DNA of 64,000 nucleotides from Vibrio pomeroyi (GCA_041879425.1 CP090854.1:1798001-1862000); one strand, 5' to 3'. Positions 24,844-35,117 are shown, counted from the stretch's first letter. Numbers and translations are program-made. The notes: generated by a model from the letters alone, not told the origin.

Positions 24844-25709
24844 TAAACTGCTTGAATCTTCTGAATACACGCTTCGGTTTGTGCCAAGTAATGACCGCCA
24901 AATTGATTACAGTGATTGAGAAGATGGTACAAGTTATAAATATCTTTTCGATCAGTATAGCCAACGTCGAGCGGCATGACGCTTTGGTAACCTTCATAAA
25001 ACTCTTTAGGGAAGCCTTCGAACAATTCGGTTAACGCCAAATCACACTCATGGTCCCCCCAGTAACAAGCCGGGTCGTAACAAATTGGGCCAAACGCCGA
25101 GTTGGCGACATTGCCATTCCAAAGATCGCCGTGAAGCAAAGAAGGGCGAGGGTTGTGGCCTGCAAGTCGCATATTCACCACGTCGACAATATCGTCGATG
25201 TCACCGAACTCAATGCCTTTCTCTTTCAGCAGTTGAAGTTGGAAACCGATGCGTTGCTCTGAGAAAAAGCGTCCCCATTTTTTATGCCACGGATTAGGCT
25301 GAAGGGTACTGCCGATGTAGTTGTCTTGATCGCAACCAAACTCTTTTTGCTCTCCCCATTGGTGCAGCTGGGCGAGTTGAACACCAAAATCGAAACTGTT
25401 GTTGCCGGTTTCTAATGGTTTAGTTGGTAAGTAATTGAGGATAATGAACGAGCACTCTTTGGTTTTCCCAATAAGAACAAGCTCGGGCACATACACGGTG
25501 GAAGTATTTCTTAATAAACGCAGGTTCTCAGCTTCAATTTCAAACTTGGGTAGAAATTCACGCTGATTCACTTTAACAAAGTAACGTTCATTACCATCAC
25601 TGATCATATAGCAATCGTTAATGTCACCACCAGAGACCTTCGTACGTTCAGTTATCTGAAAGTTGAACAAAAGCGTATCTGAAAGCTGTTGAGAAATGGC
25701 CTGCCACAT
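24843..25709 (-). CDS. Fructosamine-kinase-family protein (FN3K-like)
   Basis: This 288-residue protein has the aminoglycoside-phosphotransferase-like kinase fold of the FN3K/YniA family, which phosphorylates ketoamines on glycated proteins or small amines. The N-lobe shows KVSGGDINDCYMI and RYFVKVNQ, with the ATP-binding lysine. The C-lobe has the catalytic loop LLHGDLWNGNV and the metal-binding CYDPACYWGDHECDLA. Length and motifs match bacterial members. It stands alone on its strand; the natural substrate is not deducible. Confidence 0.88.
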   Translation of the reverse strand: MWQAISQQLSDTLLFNFQITERTKVSGGDINDCYMISDGNERYFVKVNQREFLPKFEIEAENLRLLRNTSTVYVPELVLIGKTKECSFIILNYLPTKPLETGNNSFDFGVQLAQLHQWGEQKEFGCDQDNYIGSTLQPNPWHKKWGRFFSEQRIGFQLQLLKEKGIEFGDIDDIVDVVNMRLAGHNPRPSLLHGDLWNGNVANSAFGPICYDPACYWGDHECDLALTELFEGFPKEFYEGYQSVMPLDVGYTDRKDIYNLYHLLNHCNQFGGHYLAQTEACIQKIQAV

Positions 25710-26255
25710 AGGAAATCCTCACAGAACTGTTGATTTGAAATACTATCGTTTAATAGCAATAGTTTAGGATAAATCTGAGTAATTTATAGACGTACTGGTC
25801 AATGTTCACAGCTCTAATTCATCTCAATATGAATCAATTAGCGGATTTGTGACCTGACACAGTTTCAATGCCTTTGATTAATCGACAAAAAATGTATGAC
25901 GGCAAGACGTTCTTGTTTGGAACTAGCTTCACATTCGGCATGGAATTCGAGGTCGTTCACTAGAAAATCGCAGGTGGGTTGCTATTGTCTACGCTTAAAT
26001 TTTAGCAATTACTAATAGTCCACTAATTGCGTCGTGTGGAAGGCGGGGGGAGTGCCCATCAGGATCGCACTTGAAACCGTTGTTAAGTCCTATTTCTCTG
26101 CTTTGTTTGTAGATTGATTCAATTTTGAGCTTAAATGCTAGCAAAGATCATTTTAATATTACTTTTAGCAATAAAATGATGACAAATGACTTCATTTACA
26201 TAGTATTAGCCTAGAACGTGTTAATCTGCTTAAGAGCTTAAAACGGAGATTTATT
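25710..26255. other. Long intergenic region with no identified gene
   Basis: These 546 bases lie between the divergent kinase-like and DUF3802 genes. A 31-codon plus-strand frame at 25868-25963 (MPLINRQKMYDGK and on) has no recognised relatives and no good ribosome binding site, so I do not call it. A GC-richer patch at 26035-26070 contains a G-run. The promoters of both flanking genes must lie here. A small RNA is possible but unsupported. Confidence 0.4.
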
Positions 26256-26600
26256 GTGGTTGTAGAAACCGATGGCTATCTAGCTTTAATCGAGCACCTA
26301 TCATTCAACCTAGACGTATTTACCAATGGTAATGGTGATACAGGAAATGAAAGTGTCGAAGACATTATTACAGACATGATTTCAACGAACATCATGGCTA
26401 TCTTCGAACAAAACCCCGAACTGCACGCGAGTGTACGTTTTCAACTGCTGAAAGAAGCAGACGCCGTTGTTGCGGATTTAGGTGAAGTATTAGCAGGTGT
26501 GTGGGCTAAGAAGGCGACTAACGAACAGATCGTATTCCTAGACGAATACATCGCGTTAGTGAAAAACCTGTTTGATACGGCTGTCGCTAAATACGACTAA
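26256..26600 (+). CDS. DUF3802 family protein
   Basis: This 114-residue, mostly helical acidic protein matches the Vibrio-typical DUF3802 family as I remember it (LIEHLSFNLDVF near the start, LGEVLAGVWAKKATNEQIVF near the end). No function is known. It uses a GTG start at 26256 with CGGAG seven bases upstream. There are no transmembrane segments or Cys motifs. It is convergent with the NlpC/P60 gene. Confidence 0.8.
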   Translation: MVVETDGYLALIEHLSFNLDVFTNGNGDTGNESVEDIITDMISTNIMAIFEQNPELHASVRFQLLKEADAVVADLGEVLAGVWAKKATNEQIVFLDEYIALVKNLFDTAVAKYD

Positions 26601-26628
26601 CTATTCGCGTATCAATCCAAAATAGTAA

Positions 26629-26700
26629 AAGGCGTTTAAGCCGTAACGTTTGATGTTATGTCGTTCAGCGGTGAATCTCTTGAACCGCTATAAACGCCTA
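26629..26700. terminator. Possible shared terminator structure between convergent genes
   Basis: An outer inverted repeat (AGGCGTTTA near 26630 with TAAACGCCT at 26691-26699) encloses an inner hairpin AGCGGT/ACCGCT (26667-26672 with 26684-26689). It covers the 3' end of the NlpC gene. T-runs are weak, so its efficiency is uncertain. Confidence 0.45.
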
Positions 26701-27173
26701 AAGTGCCAAAACTTGGAAGCCCAATAAGGGTTGTCCAACCTCGATATAATCACACCTTTCGATGTAGATGCATGTAGAAATTGGTTGTTTCCTAAGTAAA
26801 CGCCAACGTGTCGCACTGTCATCGATGTCTTAAAAAACACCAAGTCGCCACTCGTTGCCTGTTCATACGCAATTTCTTTTCCCTTTTGGCTCTGATCTTT
26901 TGTGGTTCTTGGTAGGGCTTGTTGGGTCGCATTTTGGACGGCAATCTGTACAAAAGCGGAGCAATCTACACCTCTAAATGACGTTCCGCCGAAATGGTAC
27001 GGCACACCTTTCCACTGCTCATACACGCTCATATAAGCATTTGTAGTCAATTGTTCTGACTTTGATAAAGGTTTCTGTGCGGTTTGACTAAGCTGAGAAG
27101 GAGACGGGGGCGAGCTACATGCAGCTAATGTTGCGAAAGTTATTGTAACTGCAAGCATTTTTCTGAATTTCAT
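26688..27173 (-). CDS. NlpC/P60-family lipoprotein endopeptidase
   Basis: This 161-residue lipoprotein has a signal peptide with lipobox LAAC (Cys19) and a C-terminal NlpC/P60 peptidase domain. The catalytic Cys71 is in GVDCSAF, His122 in RHVGVYL and a third His134 in LHAS, the complete triad. It resembles E. coli MepS/Spr and NlpC, which cut peptide cross-links in murein, so a role in cell-wall growth or remodelling at the outer-membrane face is likely. No partner gene is adjacent. Confidence 0.9.
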   Translation of the reverse strand: MKFRKMLAVTITFATLAACSSPPSPSQLSQTAQKPLSKSEQLTTNAYMSVYEQWKGVPYHFGGTSFRGVDCSAFVQIAVQNATQQALPRTTKDQSQKGKEIAYEQATSGDLVFFKTSMTVRHVGVYLGNNQFLHASTSKGVIISRLDNPYWASKFWHFRRL

Positions 27174-27277
27174 ATGTAACTCTTCTGAAAAAAAAATGAA
27201 ATAAAAGCGTCATCAAGGACTTCTAGTATACGGACTAACTTAAGGATATCTCTTTTCGTAGTCAAACTGGATTTCAC

Positions 27278-29332
27278 ATGCCCGACACAAATTTATCAAT
27301 AAAACCCTCACGTTATACATTCTCGCTCATCCAAACCGTTAGTGCTGTCTTTATTTCCATTCTGTTACTTGTCAGCTTTTTATCTATGGTCAGTATAAGA
27401 GGTGTTGAGCGAGTCGGAGGGTATTTCGATACGCTATCGGAACAGGCGTTACCACTCGCACTTCACAACGCAGAATTAACGCAAAGCGTATTAGAACAAG
27501 TCAAACTTCTCACTTACAGCACTCAATCAACCGATTTAGACACACTTAACGCAACACGAGGCTCAATTGATCAACTCGCTTCCGAGAGTAACGCGATCCT
27601 AGAGGAACTCCTTTTTATCTCCCAATCTTTTCCTGATGCGATCTCTTTAGAACAGCAACAAATCCTTATTGATGATATGGCTCAACTGCAACAGATGACC
27701 AATACGGTTCTGTTGGCGCAAATTGATATTCAAAGTAAACAGAACCTGATCGACAGCAAAATGGGCGAGTTTCGTTACGGTGTCGGCTCTATCGGACCAG
27801 AAATGAACCGAATCAGTTCGTTTTTAGTCGAGGACAATCCAGAAGCCAGTGACGCTGCGAACCGCTTTACATCGAGCGCGTCAGCAATGGCCAACACCTT
27901 CTTAATGCTAATGATGCAATCTGACATCGATAAAGCACAAGACGAATACCGCCAACTAAGAAACCGAATCGCTGGCCTTAACTTAGCTTACAGTGACTTT
28001 GCTGATTGGCACCCAGACATCGCGGAGTTCGCAAGCCTTACCGCACCTTATGAGATGGTAAAAGAGGGCTTCACAGACGAAGGCGTGATTAGACAAATAC
28101 TGCTTAAATTGGAACTGGTTAAGCAGCAAGAGCAGAACCTAGCCCAAGTGATTACATTGGCGAATACCGTTATTAATACATTGAACCAGTTATCTTCGAC
28201 CGCTGCACACCTGATTGATGAAAGCGAACTGTTCGTAAATCAGACCATCACCAACATTGACCGTGTGTTGTTTATTAGTGGGCTAGTAATCGCCGTGATC
28301 ATTGTGATCTCATGGTTAGTACTACGCCGCTGGGTAAACAAAGGACTGAAAAACATGACTCAACAATTAAGCTTGCTCGCAAACCACGATTTCTCGAAGC
28401 ACAGTGCATTGGTGGGTCCATTAGAGTTACAAGTAATTGCCTCGAAACTGAATACCGTCGTCGATTCGACCGCAGACTCAGTTCGCTTGGTAACTCGTAA
28501 CTGTGAAACGCTTTACCAAACGGCTGAAGTAAGCCACGACGCTGCAGAACAAACCAATTCTAGCTTGAATGAGCAAAACGAATCGCTACAGAACATGATC
28601 ACTACGATTACTGAACTGGAAGCGTCAATCGGTGAAATTGCACGTATTTCGAACGCATCCAATGACGATGCACAAGTTGCCGAAGACGAGTCAGTCAATG
28701 GTAGCCAAGTGGTGGGGCTTAACCAGCAACGTTTACAAGCGTTAGAACATTCACTAAGCATGAACGAAGAATCAATGGCCGACCTTGATGGCCGCGTGAA
28801 ACAGATTCGTGAAATGGTCGACATGATCAGTGGCATTGCAGAAAACACCAACTTGTTAGCACTGAATGCGGCCATTGAAGCAGCGCGAGCAGGCGAGCAA
28901 GGTCGCGGCTTTGCTGTCGTTGCCGACGAAGTACGCAAATTGGCGAGTGGCACGTCTCAGCAAACCACCAATATTCGCAATATGATGAATGAGCTGGTGG
29001 CTGCAGCTGATCGCTCTCGAACGTCTGTTACTGAATCTCGAAGTGAAATGGCCAATGCACTGCAAACCAGTGGCGATGTGAAGCAAGCTTTTGAAAAAAT
29101 CGAGGTAGCAGTTAGCCAGATTAAAGGACGTGTTGAACAAATCATGGTGGCAACAGAACAACAAGCTCGTGCAACGGTCGATGTGACACATTCCATCACT
29201 CGTGTTTCCGAACAAGGCGAGAATACTAAATTACAGCTTGAATCGATGATTGAAAGCTCAGAGCAGGTGGCAGAAATCGCAGGACACCAACAAGCTATGC
29301 TTCATAAATACCAGTTTGATGCTGCGAAATAA
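27278..29332 (+). CDS. Methyl-accepting chemotaxis protein
   Basis: This 684-residue chemoreceptor has a first membrane helix at about residues 17-40 and a long helical periplasmic sensor (about 41-333) without a Cache signature. The second helix is near 335-355 ([20 protein letters not shown]), followed by a HAMP-like linker and the cytoplasmic signalling hairpin. The tip motif [19 protein letters not shown] (about 522-540) and [15 protein letters not shown] are fully conserved. No C-terminal CheR pentapeptide is present. The ligand is unknown. The ribosome binding site before 27278 is weak, but no better start is seen. Confidence 0.93.
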   Translation: MPDTNLSIKPSRYTFSLIQTVSAVFISILLLVSFLSMVSIRGVERVGGYFDTLSEQALPLALHNAELTQSVLEQVKLLTYSTQSTDLDTLNATRGSIDQLASESNAILEELLFISQSFPDAISLEQQQILIDDMAQLQQMTNTVLLAQIDIQSKQNLIDSKMGEFRYGVGSIGPEMNRISSFLVEDNPEASDAANRFTSSASAMANTFLMLMMQSDIDKAQDEYRQLRNRIAGLNLAYSDFADWHPDIAEFASLTAPYEMVKEGFTDEGVIRQILLKLELVKQQEQNLAQVITLANTVINTLNQLSSTAAHLIDESELFVNQTITNIDRVLFISGLVIAVIIVISWLVLRRWVNKGLKNMTQQLSLLANHDFSKHSALVGPLELQVIASKLNTVVDSTADSVRLVTRNCETLYQTAEVSHDAAEQTNSSLNEQNESLQNMITTITELEASIGEIARISNASNDDAQVAEDESVNGSQVVGLNQQRLQALEHSLSMNEESMADLDGRVKQIREMVDMISGIAENTNLLALNAAIEAARAGEQGRGFAVVADEVRKLASGTSQQTTNIRNMMNELVAAADRSRTSVTESRSEMANALQTSGDVKQAFEKIEVAVSQIKGRVEQIMVATEQQARATVDVTHSITRVSEQGENTKLQLESMIESSEQVAEIAGHQQAMLHKYQFDAAK

Positions 29333-29379
29333 CGATAAGTTCTCATAGTTTCAGTATTCACTCGTAAGTAAAAAATCAA

Positions 29380-29406
29380 AAAGGCAGAGTTAGATACTCT
29401 GCCTTT
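29380..29406. terminator. Terminator after the chemoreceptor gene
   Basis: The stem AAAGGCAGAGT/ACTCTGCCTTT with loop TAGAT is 11 bp, perfect, and followed by T-rich sequence. Confidence 0.9.
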
Positions 29407-29442
29407 CGTTTATTCGTTAACTACTTACTTATGATGACGTGC

Positions 29443-29559
29443 TTACATAAACAGAGTAGGCATGATGTGTTGGAAGAAGATAAGTGATGCAACACCACTG
29501 ATCACCACCCAAATCAGATCAAAACGAAGGCTGACCAGCGTACAAACAATCGCAGCTAA
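29443..29559 (-). pseudogene. C-terminal remnant of a membrane protein gene
   Basis: On the minus strand an open stretch of 38 codons ends at a stop codon at 29443-29445. It encodes LAAIVCTLVSLRFDLIWVVI and then SGVASLIFFQHIMPTLFM, a typical hydrophobic C-terminal helix pair. It is cut off at its 5' side by an in-frame stop (29560-29562), with no start codon or ribosome binding site. It looks like the tail of a deleted transporter gene. A ChrA-type chromate transporter is conceivable, but I cannot confirm the family. Confidence 0.45.
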
Positions 29560-29623
29560 TTACCGCCACCTGCGCGAACTCAAAGCGTAATATCTTGGTT
29601 CAACGTGATATTTTGGTTTCCGT

Positions 29624-30427
29624 CTAATTATTCGGTTTCTCGTTGTATCTAAATGGCTGGGTAATCAACTTATCTAGCCTTTGTTCTTTTCCATCGCGTA
29701 TCTCAGGGACGCCAATGCTTACCTTGTCGTGACCAAGCTTAGGTTGAGCGCGATAGGTTTTGAACCAAATGTCCCACACCGATAAAAAGAAACCAAAATT
29801 CGAATGCGTTTCTTTGACGATCACAGAGTGATGCACTCGATGCATGTCAGGTGTGACAATCACTTTGCGCAATTGCTTATCGAACCATAACGGCAAACGA
29901 CCATTACTATGGTTGAACATCGCACTCACATTCAACACCACTTCGAATATCACCACCGCTAAAGCCGGTACGCCGAGTACAAAAATCAACGCCACTTTAA
30001 TCAGCATTGATAAGATCATCTCAATCGGGTGGAAGCGTGTGCCTGTCGTTACATCAATATCCAGATCTGCGTGATGAACACGATGAAGTTTCCAAAGCAG
30101 GGGAATGCGGTGGAAGACGAGATGTTGCGTGTAAATGGCAAGGTCCAACAACACGACACAGAGAAACACGGTGATTTCAAAAGGAAGCACGATGTTATTA
30201 AACAGACCCCATTGGTTTTGCTCAGCAATCAAAGCCGCTTGAAACGCTGCTACGGGAATTAATGTTGCCAACAAAATGCTATTAACCGCCATCAACGAGA
30301 AGTTATTTCCCCAACGAAACCACTTGTTTTGAGTCAGTGTTTTTCGAGGAGCACGGTACTCCCACAGCGCACACAAGATGAAAGCGGTGATAAAACAGAC
30401 AAGGCGAAGTAGCGATGGGTCCTGCAT
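29624..30427 (-). CDS. Sterol desaturase / fatty acid hydroxylase family protein
   Basis: This 267-residue integral membrane di-iron oxygenase-like protein has the expected histidine clusters: HLVFH, HRVHH, FNHSN and HRVHHS, spread over about residues 100-215 among four or more hydrophobic helices. Members hydroxylate or desaturate lipids, so a membrane-lipid substrate is likely but not identified. The frame is open from 30451; the ATG at 30427 is preferred because AAGGAA precedes it. It is divergent from the DTW gene. Confidence 0.88.
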   Translation of the reverse strand: MQDPSLLRLVCFITAFILCALWEYRAPRKTLTQNKWFRWGNNFSLMAVNSILLATLIPVAAFQAALIAEQNQWGLFNNIVLPFEITVFLCVVLLDLAIYTQHLVFHRIPLLWKLHRVHHADLDIDVTTGTRFHPIEMILSMLIKVALIFVLGVPALAVVIFEVVLNVSAMFNHSNGRLPLWFDKQLRKVIVTPDMHRVHHSVIVKETHSNFGFFLSVWDIWFKTYRAQPKLGHDKVSIGVPEIRDGKEQRLDKLITQPFRYNEKPNN

Positions 30428-30505
30428 AAGAATTCCTTCTATCATTATCAAGCCACTGTAAGTACAATCGTGCCACTTTTCTAGTTCTATCTGTCGTTAT
30501 TGTCC

Positions 30506-31246
30506 ATGAGAATCCACGCTTTCCACCGTTTATACCAACACCGTTTATCTCTTTCTACCAAACCGTTTAATGCGCGCGGATGTAAAGTTGTGCGATGTGA
30601 GTACTGCAAAATCAAACAAGACTGTTGTATCTGTGAACACCAACCAGACATTGATACGAACGTCGCGACCATGTTGATCTTGTCAGACAACGAAATCTTA
30701 AAGCCGAGTAACACTGGCCGATTGATTGTGGATACCGTGAAAGACAGCCATGTTTACCTTTGGCACAGAACTGAACCCAACGCAGAGATGTTGGATGTAC
30801 TAAAAGACGACGAGTATCAACCTGTCATTGTGTTCCCTGAAGATTACACCGATGACAAAACGCGAGTGGTTCAAGACTTGCCAAAAATGCGTGACCCAAA
30901 TAAAAAGCTGCTGCTGATTTTTATCGATGGTAGCTGGCGTGAAGCAAGACGCATCTTCAGACGCTCTGAGTACCTTCAAGATTTACCTGTGTTATCGATT
31001 GAACCAGAATCGGTTTCTCAATACATGATGCGTAAGTCAGACAACGACCAACATCTATCTACAGCCGAAGTGGCGAGCTTGGTATTAAAACAAGCAGGTG
31101 AAGAGCAGGGCGCGAAGACTTTACAGCTTTGGTTTGAGGCATTTCGCGAAAGCTACATGCTAAGTAAGACTCGTTATAAGTCGGATCCGACCAAACCTAG
31201 CCTGAACGCTTTCATAGAGCACAGTAAAAGTGAGACGTCACTCTAA
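30506..31246 (+). CDS. DTW-domain tRNA-uridine aminocarboxypropyltransferase-like protein
   Basis: This 246-residue member of the DTW/TapT family transfers the aminocarboxypropyl group from S-adenosylmethionine to uridine in tRNA (acp3U). An N-terminal zinc-type Cys cluster (CEYCKIKQDCCICEHQP) is followed by the DTW signature, here DGSWREARR, with S in place of T. It ends in a helical C-terminus. The ATG at 30506 is preferred over a TTG two codons upstream; the ribosome binding site is poor. Whether it is the TapT orthologue or a paralogue cannot be decided. Confidence 0.85.
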   Translation: MRIHAFHRLYQHRLSLSTKPFNARGCKVVRCEYCKIKQDCCICEHQPDIDTNVATMLILSDNEILKPSNTGRLIVDTVKDSHVYLWHRTEPNAEMLDVLKDDEYQPVIVFPEDYTDDKTRVVQDLPKMRDPNKKLLLIFIDGSWREARRIFRRSEYLQDLPVLSIEPESVSQYMMRKSDNDQHLSTAEVASLVLKQAGEEQGAKTLQLWFEAFRESYMLSKTRYKSDPTKPSLNAFIEHSKSETSL

Positions 31247-31409
31247 CCTTTAACCGCTTTGTGCTGACTTGTTGTTCAAACAGACTCGAACACGAGATAA
31301 GTTTGTTATCTATCACGGTTTGTAGGGGGAGTGTTATGGATAATGTTCCTCAGTTGTTTTATTTAAAAAATTTATTTGCCCGAATTTAGGGAAAAATTGG
31401 AGAGATTTC

Positions 31410-32318
31410 ATGTATTACGGCTTCGATGTTGGCGGCACAAAAATTGAGTTTGGTGCATTCAATGAGAAACTTGAGCGAGTAGCAACAGAGCGTGTTCCAA
31501 CACCAACAGACGATTATCAGTTACTGCTTGATACGATTGCTGGTTTGGTAAAAAAGTACGATAGCGAATTCTCTTGCGAAGGCAAAATTGGCCTTGGTCT
31601 TCCTGGCATGGAAAACGCAGACGATGGCACAATGCTTGTTGTTAACGTACCAGCTTCAACAGGTAAGCCACTACGTAAAGATTTAGAAGCGCTTATTGGT
31701 CGTAGTGTAAAAATCGAGAACGACGCAAACTGTTTCGCGCTTTCAGAAGCGTGGGATGATGAGCTTAAAGACGAACCATCAGTTGCTGGTCTAATTCTAG
31801 GTACTGGCTTCGGTGGCGGTTTAGTTTATGAAGGTAAAGTGTTCTCTGGTCGTAACCACGTTGCGGGTGAGCTAGGCCATATGCGCCTTCCTATCGATGC
31901 ATGGTTCCACCTTGGCGACAACGCACCGCTACTAGGTTGTGGATGTGGCAAGAAAGGGTGTCTAGACAGCTACCTATCTGGTCGTGGCTTTGAGTTGATT
32001 TACGAGCACTACTACGGCGAGAAGAAGAAAGCGATTGAGATCATTCAAGCATACAACGAAGGCGAAGCGAAAGCGGCTGAGCACGTTGATCGCTTTATGG
32101 AGCTATTGGCTATCTGTTTCGCGAACCTGTTTACTGGTCTTGACCCACATGTTGTTGCACTGGGTGGTGGTCTTTCAAACTTCGAGCTTATCTACGAAGA
32201 GATGCCAAAGCGTGTGCCTAAGTACCTACTTTCTGTAGCGAAGTGTCCTAAGATCATCAAAGCGAAACACGGTGATTCAGGCGGCGTTCGTGGTGCTGCA
32301 TTCCTTAACATTAAGTAA
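31410..32318 (+). CDS. nagK: N-acetylglucosamine kinase, ROK family
   Basis: This 302-residue ROK-fold sugar kinase begins with the ATP-binding motif [11 protein letters not shown]. It contains the conserved [11 protein letters not shown] catalytic region, [10 protein letters not shown], the [12 protein letters not shown] motif and the zinc-binding [19 protein letters not shown] (CxCGxxGCxE type). This matches NagK, which phosphorylates N-acetylglucosamine salvaged from murein or chitin. GGAG lies before the ATG. It is a single-gene unit, with a terminator following. Confidence 0.93.
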   Translation: MYYGFDVGGTKIEFGAFNEKLERVATERVPTPTDDYQLLLDTIAGLVKKYDSEFSCEGKIGLGLPGMENADDGTMLVVNVPASTGKPLRKDLEALIGRSVKIENDANCFALSEAWDDELKDEPSVAGLILGTGFGGGLVYEGKVFSGRNHVAGELGHMRLPIDAWFHLGDNAPLLGCGCGKKGCLDSYLSGRGFELIYEHYYGEKKKAIEIIQAYNEGEAKAAEHVDRFMELLAICFANLFTGLDPHVVALGGGLSNFELIYEEMPKRVPKYLLSVAKCPKIIKAKHGDSGGVRGAAFLNIK

Positions 32319-32354
32319 TCGCGACTTAACGTTGAACTAATTAACAAACCAAAT

Positions 32355-32392
32355 AAAAATGCCGCAATCTCGAAAGAGGCTTCGGCATTTTT
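32355..32392 (+). terminator. Terminator after nagK
   Basis: The stem AAAAATGCCG/CGGCATTTTT encloses an inner CTC-GAAA-GAG hairpin and is followed by a T-run. Confidence 0.9.
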
Positions 32393-32490
32393 TATTGTTT
32401 GGTGTTTTCGTTTCTTTAACTCTTAACTCCAAAACGAAAAGCCTGAACTAGAGCCTAGAAGCTAAATACCAAGAAAAAGAGCCAGAGGGC

Positions 32491-32757
32491 TTACTTCTTC
32501 TTTTTACCAACACCAAGGTTATCTTTTTGCTTCAACGTAAGCTTAGTAAAGCCAAGCTTTCGGAAGTAGTTATCTTGGTAGTTACGAACCGCTTTCGTAT
32601 CAGAAATCAACTCAAGCTGTTGCTCAGTTTTAAGATACTCAGAGATATCGATACCTTCAGCTGCAGCTACAGCTTCTTGGATCGTGCGGTGTTCTTGTTT
32701 AGAAAACAGTAACTCTTTGTCTTCGTCTTTATAGGTATACAGAATGGTACGAGCCAT
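32491..32757 (-). CDS. DUF2960 family protein
   Basis: This 88-residue basic protein starts MARTILYTYKDEDKELLF and ends in GVGKKKK, matching the small Vibrio DUF2960 family as I remember it. Function is unknown. The Lys-rich tail could bind nucleic acid, but that is a guess. GGAG lies before the ATG at 32757; the upstream ATG at 32769 overlaps the ribosome binding site region and is rejected. Confidence 0.8.
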   Translation of the reverse strand: MARTILYTYKDEDKELLFSKQEHRTIQEAVAAAEGIDISEYLKTEQQLELISDTKAVRNYQDNYFRKLGFTKLTLKQKDNLGVGKKKK

Positions 32758-32936
32758 GATGCTCTCCAATAGGATTATTACTTTCGCGCACTCTACATAA
32801 AAACAGTACGTGGCTCAAGGTTATGATAAAAAATCTTGAAATATTAGCGATATCAATAAAGCGTGCAGCAAGTCGCAAAAATATTTTATGGTACACTATG
32901 TACAATTTATATGTTTGATCGGCTTAAATCTAATTT

Positions 32937-35117
32937 ATGATCAATACGCTTTACCCTCAGATTATGGGAATCATTACTCGAATTCAAAACTATCCTGGAA
33001 TCAAAGGATTAGAAGACGTCGACGCGCGAGTAAGAAAGATATGCCATGACCATAATCAACCGTTCCCAGAGTCTATTGCGCTTTTTCTAAAGGCGTACAA
33101 AAGTGATCGCCAAGACAATCTACTTGATGCTGTCGAACATTATAAAACCTGCCTAAACGCAACCCAACCAGAAGAAGTTCAACTCACTGTTTTCGTCAAC
33201 GGTCTATTAGCATCGGTTTATAACGACTGTGGCGATTACCAATCGGCTTATACGTGTTACGCAAAGACGTTAGAAAACTTACATCTTGTTGATGACAATA
33301 TTCGAGCGCTCATCTACTGCAACCTAAGCGACATGCATTTGAGCTTAGGAAAGTTCGAAGAAGCAAAACAATATGCGCGTAAAGCGGTAACGTCATCTCA
33401 GAATGCTAACCGCCAGCTAGATTGTGCGGTTAGCCACCTTAACCTTGCTTATGGTTGTGCGTATACCGGAGAATTTGACCAAGCGATTCGAGCAATCGCT
33501 GAAGCGAAGAAGATAGCCGAGTCACTCTCAAGCAATAGAACATTCGCACTGTGTCATGGATACCTAGCTCAAACTATGGTTCAGCAAGGTGGGGTTGAGC
33601 CAAGTGATGTGCTCGATGCGTTTTATCAAGCGGAACAGTATTTTCTGAAAATCAACGACGACCACAACCGAATGGAAAACTTGGTGTGTTGGTTTCGATA
33701 TTTGGTGGAAATAGGGGAGCTTGAACAAGCCCAAGAAAGATGTCTTTTCCTTGAGCAGAACTTTGAGCTCAAAAACAGTTACCACTTCTACAGTATTTAC
33801 GCGAAGACCAAGGCGAAGATCTTTCATCATCAACAAGATTGCAATGGCCTTGCATCACTGCAAACAGAACATATTGAGCTTTCAGAAAAATACCTAAAGG
33901 CTTACGAACGCAAACAAAGCGATCGTATTTTGCAAAGCGTGGATACTCTAAGAGACAAACAACAGCACGAAGTGTTTACCCAAATGCAAAAGTACATGGG
34001 CGCGATTACTGATATCGGTCAGTTCATTGCTACCGCTCCCGACCTTTATAGCGTGCTTCCTGAGATCCTAAGTAAGATAAACACGATTCTGCCGACGTTC
34101 GAATTTGGTATTGCGCTGTACGATGACGAGTCCGACATACTCGACTACCAATATTTTGTTGATACTCAAGGTTTGGTACAAAACCTTAAGGTCACTTGCC
34201 AAGATAACCAAACCGTCGGTACTTATGTCATTCGTAAGCGCGCGACCGTGCATTTGAACAGCGTCACCGATGATGCACTAGAGCCTTATGTTGATAACGC
34301 CTCGCGTAAAGATGATGACTTGGTGGTTGTTAAAGACAAACCGGATACCAACTCCATCATTCTGACGCCGATCATTCTCAATGAAAGAGTGATAGGGCTG
34401 TTGTCCGTACAGCATCATTTGCCTAATCAGTATCAACAACACCATTGTCAGTTAATCGAGCATTTGGCGAGTTTCATTGCCGTGTCGCTTGAGAATCAAA
34501 AGCAAAGGCAGCGCTTAGAGAATGCGAATCAAACGCTTGAGGTGTTGAGTACGACAGACCCATTAACGGGTTTATCGAATCGCTATCAACTCGACAAAAT
34601 TACACCTGTGTTGATTCGTAATGCTTATACACAGAAACGGTCGCTTGCAGTATTGATGATTGATATTGATGAGTACAAAGCCTACAACGATTCCCATGGT
34701 CACTTACAAGGTGATGAAGCGCTTCGTATTCTTAGTCGTTTACTGAGAAGTACATTCTCGACCAAGAACGATTACTTGTTCCGATATGGCGGGGATGAGT
34801 TCATGGCAATCTGCTTTGGTCAAAGTAGCGAAGATATCGAAGAGAAAGTCGTTACGCTGAGAAATGCATTGGCTGAGTTGGCGTTAGTTAGCCCAAAAGC
34901 GATCAGAGCCAAGCAGCTTACCTTATCAATCGGCGGGGTAAACGTTGAGCTTGTTAGTGGCAACGTAGATAGCAACTTCAAGATGATTTGTGACATTGCA
35001 GACAAACAACTGTACCGAGTGAAAGAGAGTGGCCGTAACAATTACAATCTCATCGACTGCTATCTGAATAACTGCGACTTATCCAATTGTCCGTTAGATA
35101 AACCCACGGTCGTTTAA
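32937..35117 (+). CDS. TPR-GAF-GGDEF diguanylate cyclase
   Basis: This 726-residue soluble protein has an N-terminal TPR-type helical repeat region (about 45-330, e.g. GDYQSAYTCYAKTLENL and LGKFEEAKQYARKA). A GAF-like domain follows (about 350-535: GIALYDDESDILD, VIGLLSVQHH), then a short coiled coil and a GGDEF domain (about 550-705). The active-site YGGDEF and the upstream DPLTGLSNR motif are intact, so it should make cyclic di-GMP. The inhibitory RxxD site five residues before GGDEF reads TKND, so product inhibition is probably lost. There are no membrane segments. The C-terminal tail is Cys/Asn-rich. It stands alone. Confidence 0.9.
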   Translation: MINTLYPQIMGIITRIQNYPGIKGLEDVDARVRKICHDHNQPFPESIALFLKAYKSDRQDNLLDAVEHYKTCLNATQPEEVQLTVFVNGLLASVYNDCGDYQSAYTCYAKTLENLHLVDDNIRALIYCNLSDMHLSLGKFEEAKQYARKAVTSSQNANRQLDCAVSHLNLAYGCAYTGEFDQAIRAIAEAKKIAESLSSNRTFALCHGYLAQTMVQQGGVEPSDVLDAFYQAEQYFLKINDDHNRMENLVCWFRYLVEIGELEQAQERCLFLEQNFELKNSYHFYSIYAKTKAKIFHHQQDCNGLASLQTEHIELSEKYLKAYERKQSDRILQSVDTLRDKQQHEVFTQMQKYMGAITDIGQFIATAPDLYSVLPEILSKINTILPTFEFGIALYDDESDILDYQYFVDTQGLVQNLKVTCQDNQTVGTYVIRKRATVHLNSVTDDALEPYVDNASRKDDDLVVVKDKPDTNSIILTPIILNERVIGLLSVQHHLPNQYQQHHCQLIEHLASFIAVSLENQKQRQRLENANQTLEVLSTTDPLTGLSNRYQLDKITPVLIRNAYTQKRSLAVLMIDIDEYKAYNDSHGHLQGDEALRILSRLLRSTFSTKNDYLFRYGGDEFMAICFGQSSEDIEEKVVTLRNALAELALVSPKAIRAKQLTLSIGGVNVELVSGNVDSNFKMICDIADKQLYRVKESGRNNYNLIDCYLNNCDLSNCPLDKPTVV

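Noticed and set aside
25868..25963. A 31-codon plus-strand frame in the long gap before DUF3802
   Set aside because: No ribosome binding site, no recognisable family and a length expected by chance.
28513..29215. Long minus-strand frames opposite the first chemoreceptor
   Set aside because: They mirror the conserved signalling domain of the chemoreceptor gene and show no recognisable motifs.
31247..31409. A NagC operator in front of nagK
   Set aside because: There is an AT-rich imperfect palindrome near 31370-31396, but it does not match the NagC consensus well enough to call.
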